From the NCBI GenBank assembly GCA_900546925.1, contig UREV01000008.1, forward strand, positions 25,133-89,132: a stretch of DNA of 64,000 bases, given 5' to 3'. Below the pieces are notes generated by a model. It saw only the letters and a list, made by a program, of their open reading frames with translations. It did no database searches and was not told the origin of the DNA. The stretch comes from an uncultured Bacteroides sp. (GTDB lineage Bacteria > Bacteroidota > Bacteroidia > Bacteroidales > UBA932). Made by a program: the position numbers and the translations under genes. Below, in pieces: positions 1-8,753 of this stretch (position 1 is the first letter of the stretch; each line of letters starts with the position of its first letter).

Positions 1-1
1 T

Positions 2-586
2 GCGTATGTCAATGATACTTATCAGCAGATTACTGACGGATTTGTTTCAGAAGATTTGGGAAAACTGCAGAAAGCTGAAAGCAGTATGCATCGTGAGCGC
101 TTTAACCTCAAACAGTTGCGACGTAAAGAAATGCTCGGTCTCAGGCGTATCGACCAGGATGTTGCCATCGAAAAGAGCACATGGTTCCATATCGGGAGAA
201 ACAGCTGCGAAGATATGTTGTATAGCTTGCGTAGAATCTGTGACCCGTGTGAGGAACATATCGATAACAGTTTCGTTCCGCTGAGTATGGACCGTGTGAA
301 AGAATTCATGCCGCTTCGCGATACTATGCTGTTCTTGTTGAAACGCTCTGAGGCGGTGATCAGTTCACACGATAGGGAAGGCGCCGAAAAGGTAAGGGAG
401 CAATGCGAGACCTTCAAGGAGTGTCTGGCTCAGACCAGACGCGAGCAGATGGATCGCATGAGGTCCACAAAGGACAATATCACAGTGGCTTATGTTTACC
501 TGAATATCCTTCAGGAGACTCACGAAATGGTAAGCGCCATGCAGCACCTGCTGCGTGCAGCCAAGCATTTTACACAGCTGTCTTAG
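2..586 (+). CDS. Na/Pi cotransporter family protein, C-terminal part (5' end outside window)
   Basis: The reading frame is open from the first bases of the window, so this is the 3' end of a longer gene. The visible ~194 residues are soluble and strongly helical, rich in Glu, Lys and Arg, and end in LLRAAKHFTQLS. This matches the C-terminal PhoU-like domain that follows the membrane part of Bacteroidota Na+/phosphate cotransporters. The ATG at 56 is internal. The gene converges on a PhoR/PhoB-like pair, which fits a phosphate role, but the transport domain itself is not visible. A perfect 11-bp hairpin lies downstream. Confidence 0.7.
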   Translation, partial: AYVNDTYQQITDGFVSEDLGKLQKAESSMHRERFNLKQLRRKEMLGLRRIDQDVAIEKSTWFHIGRNSCEDMLYSLRRICDPCEEHIDNSFVPLSMDRVKEFMPLRDTMLFLLKRSEAVISSHDREGAEKVREQCETFKECLAQTRREQMDRMRSTKDNITVAYVYLNILQETHEMVSAMQHLLRAAKHFTQLS

Positions 587-591
587 CTATC

Positions 592-689
592 ACAGAACGT
601 CTCGTAGCCGGGCAGCGGCGGTGCCCGGCGAGCGAATTACGAAGTACCTGAGCGAGTGGGCACTGACCGCTGCCGGCATCCATGCCGAC
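592..689. repeat. Intergenic structured repeat, copy 1
   Basis: About 98 bp, nearly identical to 744-841. The arms GCCGGGCAGCGGCGGTGC and GCACTGACCGCTGCCGGC are imperfect inverted repeats flanking a conserved middle containing GCGAATTACGAAGTACCTG. A diverged relative with the same central motif lies at 21791-21875. It is non-coding and of REP-like or structured-RNA appearance; the family is not one I recognise. Confidence 0.7.
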
Positions 690-743
690 TGGTCAGTGCC
701 TACTGCGTAAATCTTGATGAGATTAGTAGCCCTTTCTGTTTCT

Positions 744-841
744 GCAGAATGTCGCGTAGCCGGGCAGCGGCGGTGCTCAGAGAGCGAATTACGAAGTACC
801 TGAGCGAACGAGCACTGACCGCTGCCGGCATCCCCGCCAGC
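744..841. repeat. Intergenic structured repeat, copy 2
   Basis: Direct copy of 592-689, offset by 152 bp, with the same inverted arms and central GCGAATTACGAAGTACCTG. Differences are concentrated in the outer flanks and in the few bases next to the arms, so the arms and centre look conserved relative to the rest. Confidence 0.7.
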
Positions 842-875
842 TTGCCAGGGGAATTTCTGAAATCTCTAATATAAT

Positions 876-910
876 AAGCGGTCGCAAGGCTTACCACCCT
901 GCGACCGCTT
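876..910. terminator. Bidirectional hairpin between convergent genes
   Basis: AAGCGGTCGCA at 876-886 and TGCGACCGCTT at 900-910 form a perfect 11-bp stem with a 13-nt loop. It lies between the plus-strand cotransporter and the minus-strand histidine kinase, so it probably ends transcription from both sides. There is no long T tract. Confidence 0.65.
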
Positions 911-927
911 GATTATGTTCTGATAAA

Positions 928-2349
928 CTATTTGCTGTTAGATTTGGCGAGGGAGAAGACGAACTCCAGGCCACCGGTGCTGGCTGTGCGCACACTGATC
1001 CAACCGCCGTGAATAAGCACCGCATTTTTTACGATGGCAAGTCCGAGCCCGGTACCGCCAAGCTTTCGTGAACGTCCCTTGTCGACCCTGTAGAACCTCT
1101 CGAACAAATGCTCCTGATTCTCCTCCGGAATACCTACACCATTATCGGTAAAATTGAACCAATAGAATCCCTCATTCTGCTTGAGATTCTGTACAGTTAC
1201 TGTAGTGTACTCACCGGCGTAGGCTATCGCATTGTCTGTCAGGTTTCTGAAAATAGAATACAAAAGCATCTGGTTTCCGTTGACCACCACATTAGGACCC
1301 ACCAGATTCAAGAACTTCATACCCCTCTTCTGCAACTGCAAAGTGACATCCTTGTAAACGCTATCTATAAGATCATGGATATTGATATCCTCCGTAGTAA
1401 ATGAATCGCAGGACTCATCCAACTTGGTGAGAAGAGTGATGTCATTGATAAGATTAGTAAGGCGCTGGCACTGAGAGAAACTGCTCTCTAAGAACTGCTT
1501 CTTCGTATTCTCATCCATATCCGGATTATCAAGTATCGTCTCTATATATCCGCTGATACTGCTTACCGGAGTTTTCAGCTCGTGAGCAATATTCTGCGTA
1601 AGCTGACGCTTTAATCTGGTCTTGTCGTCCTCACTATTATTCAGTTTAGCATAAAGACTTACGATATTCTTGGAAATCTCTCCAAGCTCGTCATCAGCGA
1701 ACTCGACATCGAAATTAGTCAAGTCATCATTCTTCTCAGCATGCTCGGCGAAACTGCGCAGGAGCTTGATATTCTTGTTGATGTGACCGATGTAGATGTA
1801 ATAAAGAATGATGAGCATTATACATATTGCCAGACCGATCCACAGATAACCCCTGTTTGTGCCCAAAACGTTGGACAGTCTCATATTATATGGATGAGAC
1901 GTCCTGACTATGAATCCATTTTTAGGGAAAGCGGTAGCCGAGTAGAACCATTTTCCTCCGATATTGGCAGATTCACGTTTGATGTCATAGCCTTTACCGA
2001 GAGAAATGGCGTACCGTATCTCCTTTCGCCCCAAGTGATTGTCTTTCTTGATGGAGTTGGAAGCCTCGTTGTCGAACAGGACATTTCCTTCGTAGTCCAA
2101 AATGGTCGTACGCACCCCATCTCTCAGAAGACGTCTTTCGTACCTCAGGAAACTTGTAGTATCCTTGTTGACAAGACGACTCCCCAATTCCTTATTGTAA
2201 CCCTGCATCTTGGTATTCAACAATTCGACCCTGTACTCATTTTCTCTTCTATACTGGTAGAAAACAAATACAAGGACGAGAGTGAGGGCTAACGCCGTTA
2301 CGATAAGGAATAACTTGGAACTGAGAGGCAAAAATGCCTTTTTCTTCAT
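928..2349 (-). CDS. PhoR-like membrane sensor histidine kinase
   Basis: 473 residues. Two membrane segments (about 12-32 and 168-189) flank a periplasmic sensor region of ~135 residues. A HAMP-like linker follows, then the HisKA box NIAHELKTPVSS with the phospho-accepting His at 256, and a HATPase domain with N box NLTDNAIAY, the DNGVGIPEE G1 box and GGTGLGLAIVK. It is a complete orthodox kinase. It lies 27 bp downstream of its response regulator on the same strand, and the pair faces a Na/Pi cotransporter gene, so phosphate sensing is a reasonable inference, but the sensor domain gives no direct proof. Confidence 0.85.
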   Translation of the reverse strand: MKKKAFLPLSSKLFLIVTALALTLVLVFVFYQYRRENEYRVELLNTKMQGYNKELGSRLVNKDTTSFLRYERRLLRDGVRTTILDYEGNVLFDNEASNSIKKDNHLGRKEIRYAISLGKGYDIKRESANIGGKWFYSATAFPKNGFIVRTSHPYNMRLSNVLGTNRGYLWIGLAICIMLIILYYIYIGHINKNIKLLRSFAEHAEKNDDLTNFDVEFADDELGEISKNIVSLYAKLNNSEDDKTRLKRQLTQNIAHELKTPVSSISGYIETILDNPDMDENTKKQFLESSFSQCQRLTNLINDITLLTKLDESCDSFTTEDINIHDLIDSVYKDVTLQLQKRGMKFLNLVGPNVVVNGNQMLLYSIFRNLTDNAIAYAGEYTTVTVQNLKQNEGFYWFNFTDNGVGIPEENQEHLFERFYRVDKGRSRKLGGTGLGLAIVKNAVLIHGGWISVRTASTGGLEFVFSLAKSNSK

Positions 2350-2376
2350 AGTCTTAAACTATTATTTAAGCTTGTG

Positions 2377-3063
2377 TTATTCTTTATATGTATCGTCGAA
2401 ACAATATCCGTATCCGTGGCGGGTAATCACGCAGGTACCATATTTTCCGAGTTTTTTGCGGAGTCTGGTGATATTCACGTCCACTGTTCTTCCGAGAACC
2501 ACTACCTCGTCAGGCCAAACTTTTGCGAGGATATCTTCGCGTGAAAAAACTGTTCCCGGATGGCTGATGAGAAGATTCAGAATCTCCAATTCTGTCTTGG
2601 TGAGATCAATTTCTTCTCCGTCGATAGTGACAACTTTCTTCACCATATCCAGCACGAGGTGTTCGAACTGTTTCTGAGTGGCCACGTCTCTGCTGCTTCT
2701 TCTGAGCACAGCCTGGACTCTGGTGATAACTTCTCTAATGGAAAAAGGCTTGGAAATATAGTCGTCGGCTCCAATGTTGAAACCCTTGACCATATCATTT
2801 TCAGTGTCTTTTGCGGTTACGAAGATAATTGGAATGTTGGCCGTCTCGGGTTTTTTGCGGACCTGTTGCGCAAGTTGGAGACCAGAAATCTTGTCCATCA
2901 TGATATCAAGCAAGAGGAGGTCGAAATTTGCGATGCCGATAGCGAGTGCTTCTTCACCCGAATGGGCTACTGTCGTATCGAAACCGGCGTTGTCTAGGTT
3001 GAATTTCAGGATATTGCAAATATCTGCCTCATCATCTACGACAAGAATTTTTTTCTTTTCCAT
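2377..3063 (-). CDS. OmpR/PhoB-family response regulator
   Basis: 228 residues. The N-terminal receiver domain has the acidic pair DDE at 10-12, the phosphorylated Asp at 53 (LLLLDIMMD) and the conserved Lys in FVTAKD. The C-terminal winged-helix DNA-binding domain contains LTKTELEILNLLISHPGTVF and ends in the RGYGY-type hairpin (RHGYGYCF). It is first in a two-gene operon with the histidine kinase at 928-2349. Its N-terminus is preceded by a Bacteroidota -7 element at 3090-3097. Confidence 0.9.
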   Translation of the reverse strand: MEKKKILVVDDEADICNILKFNLDNAGFDTTVAHSGEEALAIGIANFDLLLLDIMMDKISGLQLAQQVRKKPETANIPIIFVTAKDTENDMVKGFNIGADDYISKPFSIREVITRVQAVLRRSSRDVATQKQFEHLVLDMVKKVVTIDGEEIDLTKTELEILNLLISHPGTVFSREDILAKVWPDEVVVLGRTVDVNITRLRKKLGKYGTCVITRHGYGYCFDDTYKE

Positions 3064-3089
3064 AACTGTTATAGTTTATTATGTCTACG

Positions 3090-3097
3090 CAAATATA
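3090..3097 (-). promoter_or_regulatory. -7 element TATATTTG of the two-component operon
   Basis: On the minus strand TATATTTG matches the Bacteroidota TAnnTTTG element and lies ~27 bp before the regulator start. No clear TTTG -33 box is visible. Confidence 0.5.
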
Positions 3098-3121
3098 ATT
3101 GAAAATACTGTTACATTGTCA

Positions 3122-4630
3122 TTAAGAAGCACTTAATTTCGGACTTTTTTTGCTGTTGTCAGAGTAAATCATCAAAAACTGGTCTCCAGACTGCAATTCT
3201 ACCTGTCCGTCAGGAACTATAAATTCGTCATCTCTACGTATAATTACCACACGTGCGCCTTCCGGCAGCTGAATTTCCTTCAGTGTGTTTCCGTTTTCCA
3301 AGTCGTCGTCAGTGAGAGTATAGTCCTGCAGTTTTCCGGCTTCCTCAGGAATTTCAATGCCGAAAGTCTCAGGAATCTTCTCCATAGGAAGGTTCAGATG
3401 CAGCATTTTTGCTACTCTCGGTATGGACATTCCCTGGAAAATAAGTGACAGTAAAGTGATGAAGAACACGATGTTGAATATCTGTTCGGATCCAGGTATG
3501 CCTTCGATTATCGGATAAGTGGCGAAAATAATAGGTACTGCGCCTTTGAGACCTACCCAGGAGGTGAAAAGTTTAGCCCTGAATGATATCTTTCTGAACG
3601 GAATCAGGCAGAGGAAAACGGTAAGCGGACGTCCTATGAAAATCATGAAAAGACCGATTAATAGTGCAATCGGTGCCACATGCATCATCTGCTTAGGATT
3701 TACGAGCAGTCCTAAACTGAGGAACATTCCGATTTGCATAATCCAGGTCATGCCGTCCATGAAAGACAATATTTCTTTCCTGCTGTTCATAGGATGGTTC
3801 CCGATATACAGGCCGGCGATGTAGACGGCGAGATAGCCGTTTCCATGTATAGTCTGTGTCATGGAGAATGCGAATAGGCTGACAGCCAGCAACATGATGG
3901 AATAAATCGAGGCGCTGAGCTTAATCTTCTTTAGAAGATGCACGCTTGCGAATCCCACTGCAAGACCCATCAGGGTACCGATTGCCATTTGTATAACCAG
4001 AGTCACGAGTGAGCCTAAAATGATCTGTTTGTAATCTATTCCGACTATGCTTGAAGCCGGGTCGAACAGAAGTTTTGCCACCTGTATCAGCACGATAGTC
4101 AGCACATAAGCCATCGGGTCATTACTACCGGACTCGAGCTCAAGCATCGGCCTCAAGTTCTGTTTCAGCCTCATGTTGCAGTTCTTCAATATGCTGAAGA
4201 CCGAAGCGGAATCCGTAGACGACATCACCGCGGCGAGCAAGAAGCACATGACGATGGACAGCGACAGTCCGATTTTCTCTATTCTGGACAGGAAAAATAT
4301 AAACAGACCAGTGAAGATGACCGTCAGCAGGACACCTGCCGTCGATAAGACAATACCCGGTCCGAGCACAGGCCGTATCTCCTTTATCTTGGTCTCCATG
4401 CCGCCCGTAAACAGTATGACGCAGAGCGCCACGATGCTGAGGAATTGCACTAGATTATAGTTGTCGAAAACCAGTCCGACACCATCACTTCCGAACAACA
4501 TTCCCACGAGCAGGAACACAAGGAGGGAAGGGACGCCATACTTCGTTCCGGTTCTCGAGACCAATATGGCTGTGAAGACGAGAATGGAACTGATGAGAAA
4601 AATATTCTCAGATGGTATTATCGAATGCAT
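3122..4630 (-). CDS. CPA1-family K+(Na+)/H+ antiporter with TrkA-C domain (NhaP2-like)
   Basis: 502 residues. About twelve hydrophobic segments cover residues 8-400, with the CPA1 ion-binding stretch AAVMSSTDSASVFSIL near residue 140 and ELESGSNDPMAY following. The cytoplasmic tail carries a TrkA-C/RCK_C-like module (LPEGARVVIIRRDDEFIVPDG...GDQFLMIY), the organisation of NhaP2/CvrA antiporters that export K+ in exchange for protons. It is the last gene of a minus-strand run, 15 bp behind endonuclease III. Confidence 0.85.
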   Translation of the reverse strand: MHSIIPSENIFLISSILVFTAILVSRTGTKYGVPSLLVFLLVGMLFGSDGVGLVFDNYNLVQFLSIVALCVILFTGGMETKIKEIRPVLGPGIVLSTAGVLLTVIFTGLFIFFLSRIEKIGLSLSIVMCFLLAAVMSSTDSASVFSILKNCNMRLKQNLRPMLELESGSNDPMAYVLTIVLIQVAKLLFDPASSIVGIDYKQIILGSLVTLVIQMAIGTLMGLAVGFASVHLLKKIKLSASIYSIMLLAVSLFAFSMTQTIHGNGYLAVYIAGLYIGNHPMNSRKEILSFMDGMTWIMQIGMFLSLGLLVNPKQMMHVAPIALLIGLFMIFIGRPLTVFLCLIPFRKISFRAKLFTSWVGLKGAVPIIFATYPIIEGIPGSEQIFNIVFFITLLSLIFQGMSIPRVAKMLHLNLPMEKIPETFGIEIPEEAGKLQDYTLTDDDLENGNTLKEIQLPEGARVVIIRRDDEFIVPDGQVELQSGDQFLMIYSDNSKKSPKLSAS

Positions 4631-4645
4631 ATCGTGTCTATTCTT

Positions 4646-5287
4646 TTAAGTCTTATTGGCTTTATTGAATTCCCGGCACCATGCCGTAAGTCCGCATTTG
4701 TCGCAGTGCGGAGCCCGTGCCGTGCAAATGTATCGTCCCTGCAGGATAAGCCAATGATGTGATATCGCTCTTCTGTTTTCCGGAATGTGGCTTTCCAACT
4801 CCTTGCCCACACTTTCCGGCGTCTTTTCGTCCGATAACCCGAGGCGGTGTGCCACGCGGAAAACATGTGTATCCACAGCTATGACAGGTTTATCGTAAAC
4901 TATTGAGGCTATGACGTTTGCGGTCTTTCTCCCGACTCCCGGAAGTTTCATCAGATCGTCGATGTCCGACGGAACCTCGCCCCCGAAATCCGCCGAAAGC
5001 ATCTGCGCCATCGCTATCAGGTGCCGCGCCTTGCTGTTCGGGTAGGAAATGCTTCGCACCAGCGGAAAAAGTTCTTCAAAAGTGGTTGAGGCCAATGCCT
5101 TTGCGTCCGGATATTTCACGAAGATGTCAGGCGTGACCATGTTTACACGCTTGTCCGTGCACTGGGCCGACAATATGACTGCTATAAGAAGATGAAAAGG
5201 AGAATCATAATGCAGTTCAGATTCTGCAATCGGAACATTCTCCTCAAACCACTTTATTATATTGTAGTATCTCTCCGCCTTAGTCAT
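4646..5287 (-). CDS. nth: Endonuclease III (DNA glycosylase/AP lyase)
   Basis: 213 residues, normal length for the family. The helix-hairpin-helix is LPGVGRKTANV with the catalytic Lys at 121; the catalytic Asp is at 139 in AVDTHVFRVAHRLGL. The C-terminal [4Fe-4S] loop is C-X6-C-X2-C-X5-C (CTARAPHCDKCGLTAWC). It removes oxidised pyrimidines in base excision repair. It lies between the ftsE-like gene (7 bp upstream) and the antiporter (15 bp downstream) on the same strand. Confidence 0.96.
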   Translation of the reverse strand: MTKAERYYNIIKWFEENVPIAESELHYDSPFHLLIAVILSAQCTDKRVNMVTPDIFVKYPDAKALASTTFEELFPLVRSISYPNSKARHLIAMAQMLSADFGGEVPSDIDDLMKLPGVGRKTANVIASIVYDKPVIAVDTHVFRVAHRLGLSDEKTPESVGKELESHIPENRRAISHHWLILQGRYICTARAPHCDKCGLTAWCREFNKANKT

Positions 5288-5294
5288 AAATTAT

Positions 5295-5981
5295 CTATTT
5301 CATTTCTCTGCAAGCCTCGTCCTTGCAGACAAATACCCTGCCAGGATAGTTCTCGAAGATGGATTTATTATGCGTAACCATCACTACGGCAGTGCCTTTC
5401 GTGTGGTTAATTCTCGTAAGAAGCTTCATGATGCCGTCCGCGGTCTCGTTGTCGAGATTACCGGTAGGCTCATCAGCGATGATTACACCGGGCTCGTTCA
5501 GCAGAGATCTTGCAATGGCGATTCTCTGCTGCTCTCCGCCGGAAAGCTGGTGTGGCATCTTATGAGACTTGGATGTCATGCCGACATTGTCGAGGACCTC
5601 GGTGATTCTCTTGGAGATGGCATCCCCATCTTTCCATCCGGTGGCCTTGAGTACAAATTCCAAGTTTTCTTCTACGGTTCTGTCCATAAGTAACTGGAAG
5701 TCCTGGAATACGACTCCTATCTTGCGCCTCAGGAATGGAATTTCCTTATCTTTAATGGTCGCCAAATTATAACCGCAGACGGTTCCGAAACCCTTTTCAA
5801 GCGGGTTTTCCGCAATCATGGTCCTAATGATGGATGTCTTTCCGGTACCCACTTTACCCACTATATACACGAAGTCTCCAGGATATACATCCATATCCAA
5901 TCCGTATATCACAGGCGTTTCGCCATTCACGATTACCGCTTCTTTAAAAGATATTACAGGCTCTTCCATTTCACTCTTCAT
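5295..5981 (-). CDS. ftsE: FtsE-like ABC ATP-binding protein
   Basis: 228 residues. Walker A is GKVGTGKTS, the signature is LSGGEQQRIAIARSLL, Walker B is VIIADEPTGNLD and the switch His is in VMVTHNK. The Q-loop FQDFQLLMDRTVEENL and the size match FtsE, the cytoplasmic ATPase of FtsEX, which controls septal cell-wall hydrolysis. No ftsX permease lies next to it; Bacteroidota often encode it elsewhere. It heads the ftsE-nth-antiporter run. A LolD-type role cannot be excluded from sequence alone. Confidence 0.8.
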   Translation of the reverse strand: MKSEMEEPVISFKEAVIVNGETPVIYGLDMDVYPGDFVYIVGKVGTGKTSIIRTMIAENPLEKGFGTVCGYNLATIKDKEIPFLRRKIGVVFQDFQLLMDRTVEENLEFVLKATGWKDGDAISKRITEVLDNVGMTSKSHKMPHQLSGGEQQRIAIARSLLNEPGVIIADEPTGNLDNETADGIMKLLTRINHTKGTAVVMVTHNKSIFENYPGRVFVCKDEACREMK

Positions 5982-6122
5982 TTTTCAGCAGAGCAATTTA
6001 CGAAAAAAATCTGGTATGGCCATGTAATTTCTCTCTTAAAATAGAATTTTTTTCTAAAATTATCGTACATTCGCATCGCTCAGTAAAATGGACGCAATAA
6101 ACAAATGAAAAATTTCTGAAAG

Positions 6123-7298
6123 ATGAAAAAACAAACATTGGCTATCCATACTGCATATCCTTCCAAGGATGCTTATGGTGCACTCAGCATGCCGGTTTAT
6201 CATGCGGCTGCTTATGAATTCGACAATGCAGCCGATATGGCTGACGCATTCTGTGGCAGAGTAACCGCTCCTGACTACTCCAGAGTAATGAATCCTACAG
6301 TCATGAATTTGGAGAATCGTGTAAAGGCATTGACAGGAGCCCAGGCGGTAGTCGCATTGAACTCAGGTATGGCGGCGATCAGCAACACTCTTCTCGCATT
6401 GGCGTCAGCAGGCAAGAATATCGTGTCTTCACGTCACATGTTCGGCAATACATATTCTCTTATAACTGAAACACTTCCGCGCTTCGGTGTGGAATCCCAT
6501 GCCTGTGACCTCACCGATTTGAGCCAGGTGGAGAAGGCCGTAGATGAGAATACTTGCTGTATCTTCCTGGAGATTATCACAAACCCTCAGGTAGAAGTCG
6601 CGGACCTGGCAGCATTGGCCCAGATCGCTCACAGACACGGAATTCCGCTGATTGCAGATACCACTATGATTCCTTTTACAGAATTTTCTTCTCATAAACT
6701 CGGCGTGGATATCGAGGTGGTTTCCAGTACGAAATATCTTTCAGGCGGCGCTACTACCATCGGCGGCCTGATTATCGATTACGGCGGATTCCCTGATTTC
6801 TCAAAACGCATAAAAGGGGAGTTGCTTTTCAACTTGGGCGCATACATGACTCCTCATGTCGCTTATATGCAAACACTTGGTATTGAGACTCTTGAGGCTC
6901 GTTATCGTATCCAGTCGTCCAATGCTCTCGAGCTTGCCTGCCGTCTGGAGAAGACTCCTGGTATCAAGCATGTCGGATATGTAGGTCTGGAATCAAGTCC
7001 ATATCACGAGTTGGCTGCAAAGCAGTTCGGTCCTACAGCCGGCGCTATGATCACGATAGACCTCGAAAGTAAAGAAGATTGTTTCCATTTCATTGACAGT
7101 CTTAAACTTATATATCGTGCGACGAATCTTTTCGACAGCCGTACACTGGCCATTCATCCTGCCAGCACCATTTTCGGACCGTTCAGCGATGAGAAGCGTA
7201 GGGAGATGGATGTGCTCGACACGACGATAAGACTTTCTATCGGACTGGAAGATGTCGACGACATTTATGAGGATATAGTTCAAGCATTGAAAAAGTAA
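6123..7298 (+). CDS. Cys/Met metabolism PLP enzyme (methionine gamma-lyase or O-acetylhomoserine sulfhydrylase type)
   Basis: 391 residues, typical for the family. Features seen are YSRVMNPTVMNLENRVKALTGA near the start, the substrate/PLP phosphate-binding ALNSGMAAISN, and the PLP Lys in SSTKYLSGGATTIGG. It starts with KKQTLAIHTAYPSKDAYGALSMPVYH, a classic trans-sulfuration N-terminus. The exact reaction (gamma-elimination of methionine, or gamma-replacement on O-acetylhomoserine) cannot be told by eye. It forms an operon with the MalY/PatB-type lyase, which begins 1 bp after its stop. Confidence 0.85.
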   Translation: MKKQTLAIHTAYPSKDAYGALSMPVYHAAAYEFDNAADMADAFCGRVTAPDYSRVMNPTVMNLENRVKALTGAQAVVALNSGMAAISNTLLALASAGKNIVSSRHMFGNTYSLITETLPRFGVESHACDLTDLSQVEKAVDENTCCIFLEIITNPQVEVADLAALAQIAHRHGIPLIADTTMIPFTEFSSHKLGVDIEVVSSTKYLSGGATTIGGLIIDYGGFPDFSKRIKGELLFNLGAYMTPHVAYMQTLGIETLEARYRIQSSNALELACRLEKTPGIKHVGYVGLESSPYHELAAKQFGPTAGAMITIDLESKEDCFHFIDSLKLIYRATNLFDSRTLAIHPASTIFGPFSDEKRREMDVLDTTIRLSIGLEDVDDIYEDIVQALKK

Positions 7299-7299
7299 T

Positions 7300-8475
7300 A
7301 TGGCAGAGTATAATTTCGACAAAGTTATAGACCGTCATGGCACTGGGGCGTTGAAATTGGATGTCCTGAAGGAGCGTTATGGCAGGGATGATCTTATTCC
7401 TCTTTGGGTCGCTGATATGGATTTCGAGACCCCGGACTTCATTTTGGACGCTATAAAGAAGCGTTTAGAGCACCCAATCTTGGGATATTGCAAGGATCCT
7501 CAGGATTTGTGGCCGTCGGTTATCGACTGGATAAAATCTCATCACGGATGGGAAGTGAAACGTGAGTGGCTTCGTTACATCCCTGGTATCGTAAAGGGTA
7601 TCGGTATGGTTATCAATGTCTTTACGAAGTCTGACGAGAAGGTTATCATCCAGCCTCCTGTATATCATCCGTTCCGTCTTACTCCGGAGGGAAACGATAG
7701 GGAAGTGGTGATGAATCCTCTCCGCGAGAATCCGGACGGTTCGTATTCCATGGATTTCGAGAATCTCGAGCAGGTCGCTGACGAGAAATGCAAGGTGCTC
7801 ATCTTGTCGAATCCTCATAACCCGGCCGGTATAGTTTGGGACAGGGAGACATTGACAAAACTCGCGCATTTCTGTCATACTCACGGCATTCTGGTGATTT
7901 CGGACGAGATTCACTGCGATATGGCGCTTTGGGGGAACAAGCATATTCCGTTCGCGTCGGTTTCTGACGAGGCGGCTGCGTGCAGCATCTCTTTCGGGGC
8001 TCCGACCAAGACTTTCAATATGGCCGGTATCGTAAGTTCGTACTGCGTCGTTCCGAATGAGAAAATTCGTGAGAAGTTCTTCAAATGGCTGTCGGCCAAT
8101 GAGTTCGACGATCCGAATATGTTCGCGCCTTTCGCCACTATCGCGGCTTTCCGCCAGGGCGAGGAATGGCGTAGGTCAATGCTGAAGTACGTGGAGGCTA
8201 ATATCGATTTCGTTATCGACTGGTGTGCAGTGAATATTCCTGCTGTGAAGCCGCTCCGTCCTCAGGCGTCGTTCCTGGTGTGGTTGGATTGCAGGGCGCT
8301 GGGCCTGGATCATGAGCATCTCGTGGATTTGTTCGTGAACAAGGCGCATCTGGCGCTGAATGACGGCGAGATGTTCGGACACGGCGGCGAGGGCTTTATG
8401 CGTCTTAATGTGGCTAGTCCGCGTTCTGTCCTGGAGCAGGCGCTGGAGCAGTTGAGGGTTGCGATAAACCTTTAG
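7300..8475 (+). CDS. MalY/PatB-family PLP C-S lyase (cystathionine beta-lyase type)
   Basis: 391 residues, class I/II aminotransferase fold. Diagnostic features are the N-terminal LIPLWVADMDFETPDFI, the NPHNPAGIVW motif, SDEIHCDMALWG, and the PLP Lys in SFGAPTKTFNMAGI. These enzymes cleave cystathionine or cysteine by beta-elimination to pyruvate and ammonia. It begins 1 bp after the upstream sulfur PLP enzyme, so the two are almost certainly co-translated and act in the same pathway. Its last ~20 bases are duplicated downstream (8605 onward). Confidence 0.88.
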   Translation: MAEYNFDKVIDRHGTGALKLDVLKERYGRDDLIPLWVADMDFETPDFILDAIKKRLEHPILGYCKDPQDLWPSVIDWIKSHHGWEVKREWLRYIPGIVKGIGMVINVFTKSDEKVIIQPPVYHPFRLTPEGNDREVVMNPLRENPDGSYSMDFENLEQVADEKCKVLILSNPHNPAGIVWDRETLTKLAHFCHTHGILVISDEIHCDMALWGNKHIPFASVSDEAAACSISFGAPTKTFNMAGIVSSYCVVPNEKIREKFFKWLSANEFDDPNMFAPFATIAAFRQGEEWRRSMLKYVEANIDFVIDWCAVNIPAVKPLRPQASFLVWLDCRALGLDHEHLVDLFVNKAHLALNDGEMFGHGGEGFMRLNVASPRSVLEQALEQLRVAINL

Positions 8476-8679
8476 GACTTGAAGTTCGCGCGGGCTCGTA
8501 TTATTTTTACGGCTTGAGCGACTGCTCCAGCCTATCACGTTACCCCCACCCTAAATCCCTCCCTCGGGGTGAGGGACTTACCTTCGCTGGAGGCTCAAAT
8601 TGCCGGGTTGCGATAAACCTTTAAGGGCTTGAAGCTCGCGCGGGCAAGAAGTGTTTTTCACGGCTAGTGCGACTGCTCC
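8457..8679. repeat. Direct repeat of the malY-like 3' end
   Basis: 8457-8528 and 8605-8679 share GGGTTGCGATAAACCTTTA, then CTTGAAG-TTCGCGCGGGC-like sequence, TTTTT, ACGGCT and GCGACTGCTCC. Copy 1 begins inside the coding sequence (RVAINL-stop), so the gene end was duplicated. The 76-bp spacer holds a pyrimidine-rich stretch with a CCCTC/GAGGG hairpin. Confidence 0.8.
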
Positions 8680-8693
8680 CTAGAATACAAAAT

Positions 8694-8733
8694 AATCGCG
8701 GGTCGGAAGCTTGTTGGCTGCCGGCCCGCGATT
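8694..8733. terminator. Bidirectional terminator hairpin
   Basis: AATCGCGGG-t-CGG pairs with CCG-g-CCCGCGATT around an 11-16 nt loop between the convergent malY-like gene and the GltD-like gene. It is flanked by AT-rich sequence on both sides. Confidence 0.75.
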
Positions 8734-8753
8734 GTTATTATCTTGTATCTGGA

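Noticed and set aside
1741..2292. 183-codon frame opposite the histidine kinase
   Set aside because: Antisense of the kinase membrane and periplasmic region, with no recognisable domain.
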